DNA of 64,000 nt from Saprospira sp. CCB-QB6. GTDB lineage: Bacteria; Bacteroidota; Bacteroidia; Chitinophagales; Saprospiraceae. The DNA is taken from NCBI RefSeq assembly GCF_028464065.1, contig NZ_CP116808.1, positions 496,001 to 560,000 of the forward strand, read 5' to 3'. The notes under the pieces are model-generated. The model was given only the letters and a program-made list of their open reading frames with translations, searched no databases and was not told where the DNA came from. Position numbers and translations under genes: made by a program. Below are positions 34,933 to 43,666 of this stretch, piece after piece; the stretch's first letter is position 1; every line of letters starts with the position of its first letter.

Positions 34933-34958
34933 AAAAGGCCGAGAGCAAAATACTCCCT

Positions 34959-35119
34959 GGCCTAGCGATGGTAGGCAGTGCGGCAAAGCCGCAGACCAAG
35001 CAAAAACTTGTTTTTTGCGCAGGGCCGAGCGAGCAGCGAGCTGCCGAACGACAACAAGGCCTTTAGGCCGCAGTTCGACGACCGAAGGGAGTAACCGCCC
35101 GCCGTAGGCGGGAGGCCCC
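34959..35119 (+). repeat. GC-rich modular intergenic element, copy 13 (forward, with extra 48-nt module)
   Basis: GGCCTAGCGATGGTAGGCAG, a TGCGGCAAAGCCGCA hairpin in place of the usual GGCC one, GACC, an AAAAACTTGTTTTT hairpin, GGGCCGAGCGAGCAGCGAG, then the ACAACAAGGCC..GGGAGTAACCG module also seen in copy 5, and GCCCGCCGTAGGCGGG with GAGGCCCC. It lies between convergent lpxK and the T9SS cargo gene. Confidence 0.82.
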
Positions 35120-35178
35120 AAAACAAAAAACTCCCGCTAACCGTAGCCAGCAGGAGCATCCAAGTAGTGAATCAACTA

Positions 35179-36813
35179 TTAGGGTTGAAAGACAAAGGGC
35201 AATGTCGTTTTTTGCCCCGCCTTCAATTGTAGTTCTAGGTAATAGCTGCCCGCAGGCCAATGAGCAGGCAACTGAATTATTTTTTGCTGTTGACCTGCGG
35301 CAAATTGGCTGGCTTTTTCTTCCCAAACCAATTGCCCCTTATTGTTGTAAATGGCAAATTTTAGATTTTCAGTTTGAGCTAATTGGAAAGAGAGCTGCAA
35401 CTGGCCTACAGTAGGATTTGGGGCCAGCCTTAGTCCTATATTTAAATCGTCCTGGACCAATTCTACAGCAGTATACAAGGCAGAATCCCGCTCTACATAA
35501 ACCTTAAACAATTGGGTAGATGGTCGAGATTGACTACCGTCATTGATAAAGAAAATATTGTCAAAATCCGATTCAATCCCCCCATAAATATAGCCCACTA
35601 AATTGGGCCCAATTGGCAATTGATCCAGCTCTAAGATGCCATTATGGCGAAAAGCGGAATGTTGCGGAATGAACTCGGCTCCAACGCCCAAAAAAGCAGG
35701 CATTTTCTGGACCAACTCATACTCCTGCATGCTATCATTAGCAAAACGACTGACCTGACTAATGGTTTTTACAAAAGGAACATTGGGATCATTCATCAAT
35801 TGACCATTGGCATCAAAATAATACTGGGCAATTCCCCCATAAAAGAAGGTGTGCATGCTATTATTATGCGCCTCGTAAATCGGCAAACGAGCCGTTTGGT
35901 ACTGATTGAGCAGTTGCTCAAAAACGGGACGAACAGTATAATTCCCCTGCGCATCAATGTCTACGGTATTCAACCAAGGTAAATCGACCTGATGCTGAAA
36001 CACGCCCGTAAAAATCGTAAACCCCTCCTCTCCATTAGGAAAAACCTGAGGCACCAAATTATAATCTCGGCGATGAAGGTTGGCACTATCTACTTGCTCC
36101 TGATAATTGTTAATTTGCAATTGCCCATTTTGTTCACTCAAACTAAAACTGCGAATCGCATCACTATAATATTGCGTAAAACCAGGGCCATGTGTAGGAC
36201 CTTGAGGATTATAACGCCCCCCAAAGAAATGTCCCCCAACTAAATAAAAAGTAGAATCGATATAATTCAATTGCCCCCCCGTAATCGCAAAAGCCGTATC
36301 CTGCAACTGCATAAAATGCTGACTAGAAACCGTCTGGCTTTGCATCACTTCCTGCATACAAGCCGAAATATCCAGCTTTAACAAGTAGGGATAAGTCACA
36401 TGATCCTGAGCCGTAGCGCTATACCCATAGCCCCCACAAATATAAAGCGTACTATCTTTTTGAATATAATTGAGGTTGGTCGAGCTCAACTGCTCCTGAT
36501 AAGAAGTGGGCAAGGCCGTTAGAGGAGCCGCATAAAAAGTTTTTTGTTCTGGATCAATCACATAAATCTGATTGTTCGCTTCGCTGCTACTAAAGGAAGC
36601 ATTGGGCTGCCGCTGATGCAAACCATCTATTCGGCCCGCCATAACCAACCATTTATTATTATGGTGGCCAATCACATAAGATTGCAAAGCTGGAATCTGA
36701 CTAAAGCTATCTACTGGCTCAATCCACATACGGAAATCGACAGCTTGCTGGGCAAACAGCCCCGGCCCAATAGTGAGCAATAGAAAAAAATAAAGCAGTA
36801 GTTGTTTCATCAT
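35179..36813 (-). CDS. T9SS cargo protein, large exported protein of unknown function
   Basis: A 544-residue exported protein. I start at 36813 (MMKQLLLYFFLLLTIGPGLFAQ); the frame is open 24 codons upstream but without leader features. The body has several kelch or propeller-like blades (NNKWLVMAGRIDG, STLYICGGYGYSA, NIFFINDGS), suggesting a beta-propeller, and the last about 85 residues are a type A T9SS sorting domain (LRLAPNPTVGQLQLSF, LKFAIYNNKGQLVWEE, GSYYLELQL). It is therefore likely secreted or surface-attached by T9SS. The ligand is unknown. Confidence 0.82.
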   Translation of the reverse strand: MMKQLLLYFFLLLTIGPGLFAQQAVDFRMWIEPVDSFSQIPALQSYVIGHHNNKWLVMAGRIDGLHQRQPNASFSSSEANNQIYVIDPEQKTFYAAPLTALPTSYQEQLSSTNLNYIQKDSTLYICGGYGYSATAQDHVTYPYLLKLDISACMQEVMQSQTVSSQHFMQLQDTAFAITGGQLNYIDSTFYLVGGHFFGGRYNPQGPTHGPGFTQYYSDAIRSFSLSEQNGQLQINNYQEQVDSANLHRRDYNLVPQVFPNGEEGFTIFTGVFQHQVDLPWLNTVDIDAQGNYTVRPVFEQLLNQYQTARLPIYEAHNNSMHTFFYGGIAQYYFDANGQLMNDPNVPFVKTISQVSRFANDSMQEYELVQKMPAFLGVGAEFIPQHSAFRHNGILELDQLPIGPNLVGYIYGGIESDFDNIFFINDGSQSRPSTQLFKVYVERDSALYTAVELVQDDLNIGLRLAPNPTVGQLQLSFQLAQTENLKFAIYNNKGQLVWEEKASQFAAGQQQKIIQLPAHWPAGSYYLELQLKAGQKTTLPFVFQP

Positions 36814-37140
36814 CGTTCTTTTGGTTTGTTCATTCTCTTTAAGGAGGCGGACTGCCTCTGTCACAAAAAAACAGTTTAAAACCAAAAAAATAGTGCGCTA
36901 AATCACAGTAAAAGTATCAGTAATCTGTCCAAATAAAGGCCTCTATTTAAAGCCAGAATACTATTGACAAGCTATCTGAACCAAAACCGCCTTACTTTTA
37001 TACACTAGCCTGCGTTTTTGAAGAACAAACCCCATTAAAAAAATGAGTTGACTACCTTTGCGCTCAATTCCCTCCTAAAGGAGAATTTTAGGCTTATTTT
37101 GGCCCCTTTCTTGAAAAGTTCCTCGAAAAGCAATTTTAAT
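36814..37140. other. Divergent intergenic region without recognisable feature
   Basis: About 330 bp between divergently transcribed exported proteins. A TACCTTTG box at 37053-37060 matches the Bacteroidota -7 element for the plus-strand gene, but no TTG lies at the right distance upstream. I see no hairpin or gene. Confidence 0.5.
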
Positions 37141-37779
37141 ATGATAAAAATGACTTACCGCTACTTTTTCCTCCTCCTCTTCTCCCTCCTGAGCCTCTCT
37201 ACTTTTGCCCAAATTGAAGATGAAGCCTATGATATGGAAGAAGAACGCAAACCTTTGCGCAATAACCGCCCTGGCGACCTAAGTCGAGAAAAAACAAATC
37301 CTCTCAAAGGCTTTTTTATTGGTAGCACTGCCGGCTTAGACCTCTGGAACTCCCTTTTCCGTATTGATTTTAGCCCCCAAATAGGCTACCGTTTAAGCAC
37401 TTTTGCTCATTTCGGCCTTGGTATCAACTACACCTATATGTATGAAATGACTAGCCAAGTTAACCTCCACCTCATTGGCCCCAAGGTCTTTGCCCGCATC
37501 CGCCCCCTCCCCCAATATTGGGAAAGCTTTTACCTACATGGCGAACTAGAACAGCTCTATATCCGAGAAAGTAACCCTAATTATACCGGAGGACCCAATT
37601 CCCCCAAATATTTCCAAGACATTCAACCCCGAGCCAATATCGGCTTTGGCTATACCAGCAATTTTGAAAATGGCTTTGGCATTTTTAGCGAATTCCTCTT
37701 CGACATCTATTATTTGCGTAACGGAACCACCTATGTCAATCCAGTAACTTACCGAGCAGGATTGTATTATGGCTTTTAG
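37141..37779 (+). CDS. Exported beta-barrel-like outer-membrane protein
   Basis: A 212-residue protein. I start at 37141 because it gives a good signal peptide (24 residues, ending STFAQ); an ATG at 37048 overlaps a likely promoter box. After an acidic and basic stretch (DEAYDMEEERKPLRNNRPGD) come about eight amphipathic strands (FIGSTAGLDLWNSLFRIDFS, FGLGINYTYMYEM, RAGLYYGF) ending in a terminal Phe, typical of small outer-membrane barrels. The family is not recognised. The G of its TAG stop is also the first base of the adjacent GC-rich element. Confidence 0.75.
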   Translation: MIKMTYRYFFLLLFSLLSLSTFAQIEDEAYDMEEERKPLRNNRPGDLSREKTNPLKGFFIGSTAGLDLWNSLFRIDFSPQIGYRLSTFAHFGLGINYTYMYEMTSQVNLHLIGPKVFARIRPLPQYWESFYLHGELEQLYIRESNPNYTGGPNSPKYFQDIQPRANIGFGYTSNFENGFGIFSEFLFDIYYLRNGTTYVNPVTYRAGLYYGF

Positions 37780-37889
37780 GGGCCTCCTGCCTGCGGCAGG
37801 CGCTACGTTCGGCAGCTCGCTGTTCGCTCGGCCCTTCAGCCCTGCAGGCTTCGGTCTGGCCTGCGGCCACCCCTGCAGATCGCTAGGCC
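37779..37889 (-). repeat. GC-rich modular intergenic element, copy 14 (reverse)
   Basis: GGGGCCTCCTGCCTGCGGCA, GCGCTACGTTCGGCAGCTCG, TGTTCGCTCGGCCC, an AGCCCTGCAGGCT hairpin, GGTCTGGCCTGCGGCC and AGATCGCTAGGCC. It starts inside the stop codon of the preceding gene. Confidence 0.85.
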
Positions 37890-38019
37890 TTGCGCGGGCT
37901 ACGCCTGCGCTAGGGCCAAACCCAACTTCTTAAAAAGAATTTAAAAAGGAACCAAAATAACCTTCTCTTCCTTTTTTCGCCTAGATTAAACTATCTTATA
38001 GCTGAAATCATCAATACAC

Positions 38020-38796
38020 ATGATGGATCCCAACTCAATTTATAAAGCATACAAATTCGCCAAAAAAATGTCGAACAACAATGGTAAAGACCGGGCTCAA
38101 AAAGCCGAAAGAACTATTCGTGCACACGTTATGTGGTCTATGGGGGCCGGTTTTATCCCCTTCCCCGTTGCTGACTTTCTAGCCGTTGCCGCCGTGCAAC
38201 TCGATATGATCCGCTCGATCAGCAACATCTATGAAGTAGATTTTAAAGAAACTGAAGGCAAAGCCCTCATTACCTCTATTACGGGCTCAGGCCTCTCTAA
38301 AGTAGGCGCCAACGCCCTCATCAAACTGATTCCAGGCGTAGGCTCTGCCCTAGGTGGCGCTTCGATGTCTATTATGTCGGCGGCCTCTACTTATGCCCTT
38401 GGCCAAGTGTTTAAACAACACTTTGAAAGCGGCGGGAACCTTATGGACTTTGATAGCGACCGCTTCAAACGCTACTATAACGAGCAGTTCGAAAAAGGGA
38501 AAAAAGTAGCCGAAGATATCCGTAAAGAGGAAAAAGCTAAGGAAGAAACCCCCAAAGCAGAAGAAGCCAAAGCTACAGATTCTGTAGAAGACCAAGCCCG
38601 CACCGTAGAAGTAGAGGTGGAAGTTGAAGCAAAAAAAGAAGCCCCCAAAACAGAAGAAACCCCAGCCAATGACGGCAATGAGGTCATTGTCAAAAAACTC
38701 AAAGAATTGGCCGAACTTAAAGATATGGGCGTAATCGATGAGAATGAGTTTAGAGAAATGAAGGCCCGCCTCATCCAAAACTTTTATAAGGCCTAA
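38020..38796 (+). CDS. DUF697-like membrane-associated protein with SHOCT tail
   Basis: A 258-residue protein. Residues about 25-140 resemble the DUF697 (YcjF-like) helical membrane-associated region: MWSMGAGFIPFPVADFLAVAAVQLDMI, KALITSITGSGLSKVGANAL, LIKLIPGVGSALGGASMS. A long Glu/Lys/Ala-rich linker (about 165-220) follows, and the tail (KKLKELAELKDMGVIDENEF) is a SHOCT motif, a short helical hairpin often fused to membrane or oligomerising proteins. Function is unknown. It has its own terminator. Confidence 0.78.
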   Translation: MMDPNSIYKAYKFAKKMSNNNGKDRAQKAERTIRAHVMWSMGAGFIPFPVADFLAVAAVQLDMIRSISNIYEVDFKETEGKALITSITGSGLSKVGANALIKLIPGVGSALGGASMSIMSAASTYALGQVFKQHFESGGNLMDFDSDRFKRYYNEQFEKGKKVAEDIRKEEKAKEETPKAEEAKATDSVEDQARTVEVEVEVEAKKEAPKTEETPANDGNEVIVKKLKELAELKDMGVIDENEFREMKARLIQNFYKA

Positions 38797-38830
38797 GCCA
38801 AATAAAGTTTGTTAAAGTACTCAAAAAGTG

Positions 38831-38867
38831 ACGGCCCTCGACTATCTTTTTAGTTCGAGGGCCGTTG
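38831..38867 (+). terminator. Terminator of the DUF697/SHOCT gene
   Basis: Stem ACGGCCCTCGA against TCGAGGGCCGT, 11 perfect pairs, with a T-containing loop and a weak T run. Confidence 0.72.
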
Positions 38868-39033
38868 TACTAAACGATGGCCCATCCATACAAGATAGAT
38901 CAACGCCATCTCTTGAATAGTTTGATAGTGCCTTGTTTTCAAAAAGTGAAGACAAGGCTATTTTTTCTATTGGCTATCCCGTTTCGCTTAATCCACAAAA
39001 CTTCTTAGTTTGTGGACCAATCAAATTTTAATT

Positions 39034-39963
39034 ATGCCTTCTATTCTTGAACAATACGACCTTCGACAACATGGAAATTTGGACCTCTTAGCCAGACAAG
39101 TCGTTGAGGGATTTATTATCGGCCTACACAAATCGCCTTTTCATGGCTTTTCTGTAGAATTTGCCGAACATCGCATCTATAACCAAGGAGACTCGACCAA
39201 AAATATCGACTGGAAAGTCTATGCCCGCACCGATCGTCTCTATACCAAACAATTTGAAGAAGAAACTAACCTCCGCTGCCAAATTGTACTCGATATTTCT
39301 TCTTCGATGTACTTTCCAGAAGCGCCCAAAGCTAGCAAAACGCCCCATCTGAATAAATTGGCTTTTTCTGCTTTAGCAGCGGGTTCTTTGGTCCATCTGC
39401 TCCAAAAACAAAGGGATGCCTACGGACTTTCGGTCTTTGGAGAAGAGGTAGAACTACACACCCCCTGCAAATCGAGTAGTAAACATAGGCATTTGCTCTT
39501 TTCTTATATCGAGCAGTACCTCAGCCAAAAAAGTAGACAAAAGGGGACCAATGCCGCCCAAGCCTTACATGAAATTGCCGAGCGCATTCATCGCCGCTCT
39601 TTGGTGGTCATCTTTAGCGATATGTTTGAGGATGGCGATGGCGAAGAGCTATTTTCGGCCCTCCAACACTTAAAGTACAATAAGCATGAGGTCATCCTTT
39701 TTCATGTGGTAGATAAGCGATACGAATTGGACTTTGAATTTGAGAACCGCCCTTATCAGTTTATTGATATTGAAACAGGAGAAAAACTCAAATTGCAGCC
39801 CAATCAACTCAAAGACTTTTATAAGCAACAGGTCAAAAAGTATAAGGAATCGCTTAAACTGAAGTGTTTACAATATAAAATTGACTTTGTAGAGGCCGAT
39901 ATCCAAGAAGACTTTAGACAAGTACTTCTCCCCTATTTGGTGAAGCGCAGCAAAATGCGCTAA
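39034..39963 (+). CDS. DUF58-family protein
   Basis: A 309-residue cytosolic protein with the DUF58 core: HKSPFHGFSVEFAEHRIYNQGDSTKNIDWKVYARTDRLY, a VWA-like beta strand with the MIDAS-like IVLDISSSMYF, and VVIFSDMFEDGD near the end. DUF58 proteins usually act with MoxR AAA+ ATPases and VWA proteins in envelope or assembly roles; here no MoxR gene is adjacent. I use the ATG at 39034; the frame upstream offers only a TTG. Confidence 0.88.
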   Translation: MPSILEQYDLRQHGNLDLLARQVVEGFIIGLHKSPFHGFSVEFAEHRIYNQGDSTKNIDWKVYARTDRLYTKQFEEETNLRCQIVLDISSSMYFPEAPKASKTPHLNKLAFSALAAGSLVHLLQKQRDAYGLSVFGEEVELHTPCKSSSKHRHLLFSYIEQYLSQKSRQKGTNAAQALHEIAERIHRRSLVVIFSDMFEDGDGEELFSALQHLKYNKHEVILFHVVDKRYELDFEFENRPYQFIDIETGEKLKLQPNQLKDFYKQQVKKYKESLKLKCLQYKIDFVEADIQEDFRQVLLPYLVKRSKMR

Positions 39964-40001
39964 AATTGGTCTTTCTGCGCCCTACAGGCGCGGAGCGCCG
40001 C

Positions 40002-40122
40002 GGCTGAGGGATGGAAAAGGGGGCGGCGAAGCCGCAGACCAAGGCACTGCAAGTGCCGCAGGGCCGAGCAGACCTGCGAGCCCTGACACAGCCCGACCCG
40101 AGCGAAGCGAGTGGGCAGCCCC
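40002..40122 (+). repeat. GC-rich modular intergenic element, copy 15 (forward)
   Basis: Preceded by GCGCGGAGCGC, it reads GGCTGAGGGATGGAAAAGGG, a GCGGCGAAGCCGC hairpin, AGACC, a GGCACTGCAAGTGCC hairpin, GGGCCGAGCAGACCTGCGAG, ACACAGCCCGACC, GAGCGAAGCGAG and GGGCAGCCCCAAAA. It ends 38 bp before the PorE-like gene. Confidence 0.83.
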
Positions 40123-40159
40123 AAAAGATCAGTCATCTTACCCTAAAAAATAATCATCT

Positions 40160-42142
40160 ATGTATAAATATTGGCTTCCCTTGCTTGTTTTGGCCCTTTG
40201 GAGCCTGCAAGCTTGTACCTATACCGAGCGGATAAAAGACGGTAGCACCGCCTATGATCGCAAGCAATTTTCGGTGGCGATTCCGATGTTGCAAAAGGAA
40301 TTTAAGAAGGCTAAAGAAAGTAAAATCAAGGGCCAAAAGGCCTATGAATTGGCCGAATCTTACCGCCGCACCCACCAATATAAAGAGGCCGCCAATTGGT
40401 ATGCCGAAGCCAGCCAACTGCGCTATGCCACCGATGCCGCCCTTTTTCAGGCCAAAATGTTGCAACAGGCCGAAGATTATGATTTGGCTATTCAGGCCTA
40501 TCGAACAGCAGGGCGCGATGCAGGCGATGCCAACCGCTATTTAGAGCATATTCAGGCTTGCCGACAAGCCAAACAATGGCTCGCTCTAGCCGATAGTAGC
40601 GTTTTTAGCATTGAAAATTTGCCTTTTAATACGGAGGCTACCGATTTTTCGCCCGCTATACAGGATAAACAAACCCTTGTTTTTTCTTCCGACCGAGAGG
40701 AATCTGAGGGCAAGAAAAGCTATAAATGGACCAACAAAAAGTTTTTTGACTTTTATAGTTTGGACCTAGAAACAGACAGCCTAAAACGTCTAGAGGTGAG
40801 CAATTGGGACCCAGAATTTCATCAGGGGAATCTCGTTTTTTCTGCCGATGGAAAATGGGCTTTTTTTACAGAATGTGGCTCGGATAAAAAGGAAGGCGTA
40901 GACTTTTGCCGCCTGATGATGGCCGAAAAAGCGGGCAGCAGCTGGTCTAAGGCCAAGGAAATTCGCCTAGGGGGAAAATTTGTCAATTATATGCACCCTT
41001 GCATTGATCCCGAAGGCCGCTGGCTCATTTTTGCCGCCAATGACAAAAAAGGCTTTGGAGGCTATGATTTATATATTTCGCTTTGGGTGAGCAGCGAAGA
41101 GCGCTGGTCCGAGCCCCAAAATATGGGCAACGAAATCAATACGCAGGGCAATGAGGTTTTTCCAGCCCTAGATGCCGACACCCTTTATTTTGCTTCGGAT
41201 GGACATGCTGGCATGGGCGGCTTGGATATTTTTAAGGCCCCTCGCCTTTTGGACCGCTGGGTGAATCCCCAAAATCTCAAAGCCCCAATCAATTCGGGAG
41301 CCGATGATTTTGGGCTTATCGTAAACCCTTATGCCGAGAAGGAAGACAGCATTATTCGCAAGGGCTATTTTAGTTCCAACCGCAATACTGGCCGAGGTTC
41401 TGATGATATTTATGCCTTTACGGAAGCCTTGCCTAAAGAGCCTATTGAAAGCGATACCTTAGAAGAAAAAGAATTTCAGCTCTTGCTAGCGGGTATGGTC
41501 AAAGAAATTATTCCCGCAGATAGCCTCAATGGCGAGCCCGCCCAAGAAAATCCCTTGATGGGCGCTAGCATTCGGATTTCTACTCAAGATACCGTTTGGA
41601 TTATGGGCTCAGATGTCGATGGGAGTTTCTTTAGTCAATTGGATACGAATGAAACCTACTTTTTTCAGACGACCAAAGCGGGTTATTTTACTGCTCTAGA
41701 TACCCTTTCCACCTTCAATTTGAATATTCCAGCCGATACCAATCAATGGACCTTGGCCATTCAGATTGAATTGTCTCCCTTTGAAAAAGGAAAAGAGATT
41801 GTGCTAGAAAATGTCTATTTTGATTACAACAAATGGGATATTCGGCCAGATGCGGCTGAAGAACTCAATAAATTGGTGCGTTTGCTCAATGAAAACCCCG
41901 AACTCAATATTGAAATGGGCTCGCATACGGACTGCCGCGGCCGCGATAGCTACAACCAAAGTTTATCGCAAAAACGGGCCGAATCAACTATGCAATACTT
42001 AATTCAAGCAGGGATTTCAGAAAATCGCCTGACCGCCAAAGGCTACGGAGAATCTAGCCCGGCCGCTAGCTGCGATTGCAATAGTTGTACAGAGGAAGAG
42101 CATCAGCGAAATCGCCGAACGAGCTTTGTAATTTTAGACTAG
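40160..42142 (+). CDS. PorE-like OmpA-family lipoprotein (TPR, propeller, OmpA)
   Basis: A 660-residue lipoprotein (lipobox LQAC, Cys19). It combines TPR-like helices (about 20-140), WD40-like PD40 beta-propeller blades (about 150-430: LVFSSDREESEGKKSY, WLIFAANDKKGFGGYDLYIS, LYFASDGHAGMGGLDIF, GYFSSNRNTGRGSDDIYAF), a carboxypeptidase-regulatory-like domain (about 430-540) and an OmpA domain (about 545-660: VYFDYNKWDIRPDAAEEL, SHTDCRGRDSYNQSLSQKRA). This order is that of PorE, a T9SS accessory protein that grips peptidoglycan. Close paralogues exist in most Bacteroidota, so the exact role is inferred. The TPM gene starts 1 nt after the stop. Confidence 0.85.
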   Translation: MYKYWLPLLVLALWSLQACTYTERIKDGSTAYDRKQFSVAIPMLQKEFKKAKESKIKGQKAYELAESYRRTHQYKEAANWYAEASQLRYATDAALFQAKMLQQAEDYDLAIQAYRTAGRDAGDANRYLEHIQACRQAKQWLALADSSVFSIENLPFNTEATDFSPAIQDKQTLVFSSDREESEGKKSYKWTNKKFFDFYSLDLETDSLKRLEVSNWDPEFHQGNLVFSADGKWAFFTECGSDKKEGVDFCRLMMAEKAGSSWSKAKEIRLGGKFVNYMHPCIDPEGRWLIFAANDKKGFGGYDLYISLWVSSEERWSEPQNMGNEINTQGNEVFPALDADTLYFASDGHAGMGGLDIFKAPRLLDRWVNPQNLKAPINSGADDFGLIVNPYAEKEDSIIRKGYFSSNRNTGRGSDDIYAFTEALPKEPIESDTLEEKEFQLLLAGMVKEIIPADSLNGEPAQENPLMGASIRISTQDTVWIMGSDVDGSFFSQLDTNETYFFQTTKAGYFTALDTLSTFNLNIPADTNQWTLAIQIELSPFEKGKEIVLENVYFDYNKWDIRPDAAEELNKLVRLLNENPELNIEMGSHTDCRGRDSYNQSLSQKRAESTMQYLIQAGISENRLTAKGYGESSPAASCDCNSCTEEEHQRNRRTSFVILD

Positions 42143-42143
42143 C

Positions 42144-43130
42144 ATGAGACTACTTTTTATCAGTTTTATTTTGGGCCTGAGCGTTTGCTTGCAGGCCCAA
42201 AATTTTCCAACTCGGCCCGCCAATTATAGAGCCGTTAATGATTTTGCAGAGATGATTGATGCGGCTTCAGCCGCAGAAATAGAGCAAGAGCTCCAAGCCT
42301 TTAATGATACAGCAGGGGTACAAATTGCCCTGATTACGGTCCAAAATATGGGCGGCTGGAGCATTGAAGACTACAGCCAACAATTGGCCGAAAAATGGGG
42401 CATTGGCAATGCCCAAACGAACCAAGGCCTGCTTTTGCTTTTGGCCAAAGAAGAGCGAAAGGTCCGTTTTGAAGTGGGCTATGGTCTAGAGGAACACCTG
42501 CCCGATTTATACTGCCAAGAAGTCATCGACCAAGTTTTAACGCCCGCTTTTAAACAGGGACAATTTGGCGAGGGTTGTTTGCAAGGCCTGCAAATGGTCC
42601 AATTGCAATTGCAGGGACTCCCCAATGAAATTAGCATCAATCGCAGCCTTTCTGCCCAAGCCTTCATTGCCGAAAACCAGGCTTTTGATTGGGTCTTATA
42701 CAGCTTTTTGATTGTCGTTTTTTTATCGGCCCTTTATGAGGGGCTTACCATTCGCCCCTATCCTTGGATCAACTTTTTCATGGCCCTTTTGGGCGCCCCT
42801 ATCTACCTTTTTATCGTGGTGGGGCTTTGTTTTTTGCCCGTTTACCTGATTGCCAGCAAAAGCTTTTCTTATACCCCCACTTTAGTCTGGACTCAATTTG
42901 GCATTTACCTAGTTTTGCTGCTGTTTTGGGCCATTTATTTTCGGGGACAATTTGCCGAAATGACCAAGGATAGCTTCAAGGGCGGTGGTGGCGGTGGCAG
43001 TGGCCGCTATAGCAGCAGCGGCTATAGTTCCTACTCGGGCTCCTCTTCCTCCAGTTATAGCTCCTCCAGTTCCTCTTCTTCTTGGGGGGGCGGCAGTTTT
43101 GGGGGCGGTGGCGCCTCTGGGGGCTGGTAG
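42144..43130 (+). CDS. TPM-domain membrane protein with Gly/Ser-rich tail
   Basis: A 328-residue protein: signal peptide (residues 1-18, ending LQAQ), a TPM domain (about 20-160: VNDFAEMIDAASAAEIEQEL, GVQIALITVQNMGGWSIEDY, FEVGYGLEEHLPD), transmembrane helices (about 175-200, 210-235, 250-270) and a C-terminal run of about 45 Gly and Ser ending GGASGGW. TPM domains are named for phosphatase activity of a plant member; bacterial YgcG-like members have poorly known envelope roles. It is translated right behind the PorE-like gene, so the two are probably one operon. Confidence 0.85.
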   Translation: MRLLFISFILGLSVCLQAQNFPTRPANYRAVNDFAEMIDAASAAEIEQELQAFNDTAGVQIALITVQNMGGWSIEDYSQQLAEKWGIGNAQTNQGLLLLLAKEERKVRFEVGYGLEEHLPDLYCQEVIDQVLTPAFKQGQFGEGCLQGLQMVQLQLQGLPNEISINRSLSAQAFIAENQAFDWVLYSFLIVVFLSALYEGLTIRPYPWINFFMALLGAPIYLFIVVGLCFLPVYLIASKSFSYTPTLVWTQFGIYLVLLLFWAIYFRGQFAEMTKDSFKGGGGGGSGRYSSSGYSSYSGSSSSSYSSSSSSSSWGGGSFGGGGASGGW

Positions 43131-43131
43131 A

Positions 43132-43590
43132 CTACTTTTTGCTAGCAAAACCAAAAAACCAACAACAGAATATATAAAATAACTGCAAGGGAATCCTAAA
43201 ATAGAGATAGGATAATCCAGGCCCATCAAAACTAGCCGTTTGATAATTCACAGTTTGCAAGGCCGCATAAATATTGGCAGGCAAAATTAAGATCAAAAAT
43301 ATAATGAGCAATAGGGCCGTCAGTCGCTGAACGGCCCTTATTTGTAGGCCTATGGCTGCTAAAATTTCTATTATTCCCGTCAGATATACCCAGAAAAATG
43401 GATAGGGAATATAGCTAGGTAACATCAGGGCCATGCCCTCGCTAAAGACAAAATGCGCCACAGCCGTAAACAGAAACATGGCCGAAAGCGCCCAGCGCCC
43501 AGCCACAAAATAAGCCAAAGGCTGCTTTCTCAACTTTTGAATAAACAGCAGCAATAAAAAGACAGAAACTAAGAGTATAAGCGGTTTCAT
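43132..43590 (-). CDS. DoxX-family membrane protein
   Basis: A 152-residue protein with four transmembrane helices (LILLVSVFLLLLFI, ALSAMFLFTAVAHFVF, YLTGIIEILAAIGLQI, LLLIIFLILILPANIYAAL) in the DoxX arrangement. DoxX-like proteins have been linked to quinone or redox stress roles, without a settled function. I start at 43590 because the first in-frame ATG (43614) overlaps a TACTTTTG promoter box. Stop codons of this gene and the convergent TPM gene are one base apart. The Crp/Fnr gene lies upstream on the same strand. Confidence 0.82.
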   Translation of the reverse strand: MKPLILLVSVFLLLLFIQKLRKQPLAYFVAGRWALSAMFLFTAVAHFVFSEGMALMLPSYIPYPFFWVYLTGIIEILAAIGLQIRAVQRLTALLLIIFLILILPANIYAALQTVNYQTASFDGPGLSYLYFRIPLQLFYIFCCWFFGFASKK

Positions 43591-43611
43591 AAGTCGTATT
43601 TTGATTCGACT

Positions 43612-43619
43612 CAAAAGTA
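43612..43619 (-). promoter_or_regulatory. Bacteroidota -7 box (TACTTTTG) before doxX
   Basis: TACTTTTG on the minus strand fits the TAnnTTTG box. A perfect TTG at the usual distance upstream is not obvious, so this is a half-match. It argues for translation starting at 43590. Confidence 0.5.
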
Positions 43620-43666
43620 CGCGCCCAAGACCAATAATAAAATGAACCTCGGTTAAGAAAAACGCC

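Noticed and set aside
42970-43130. Gly/Ser low-complexity tail as a separate repeat feature
   Set aside because: It is in frame with the TPM protein, a common C-terminal tail in this family.
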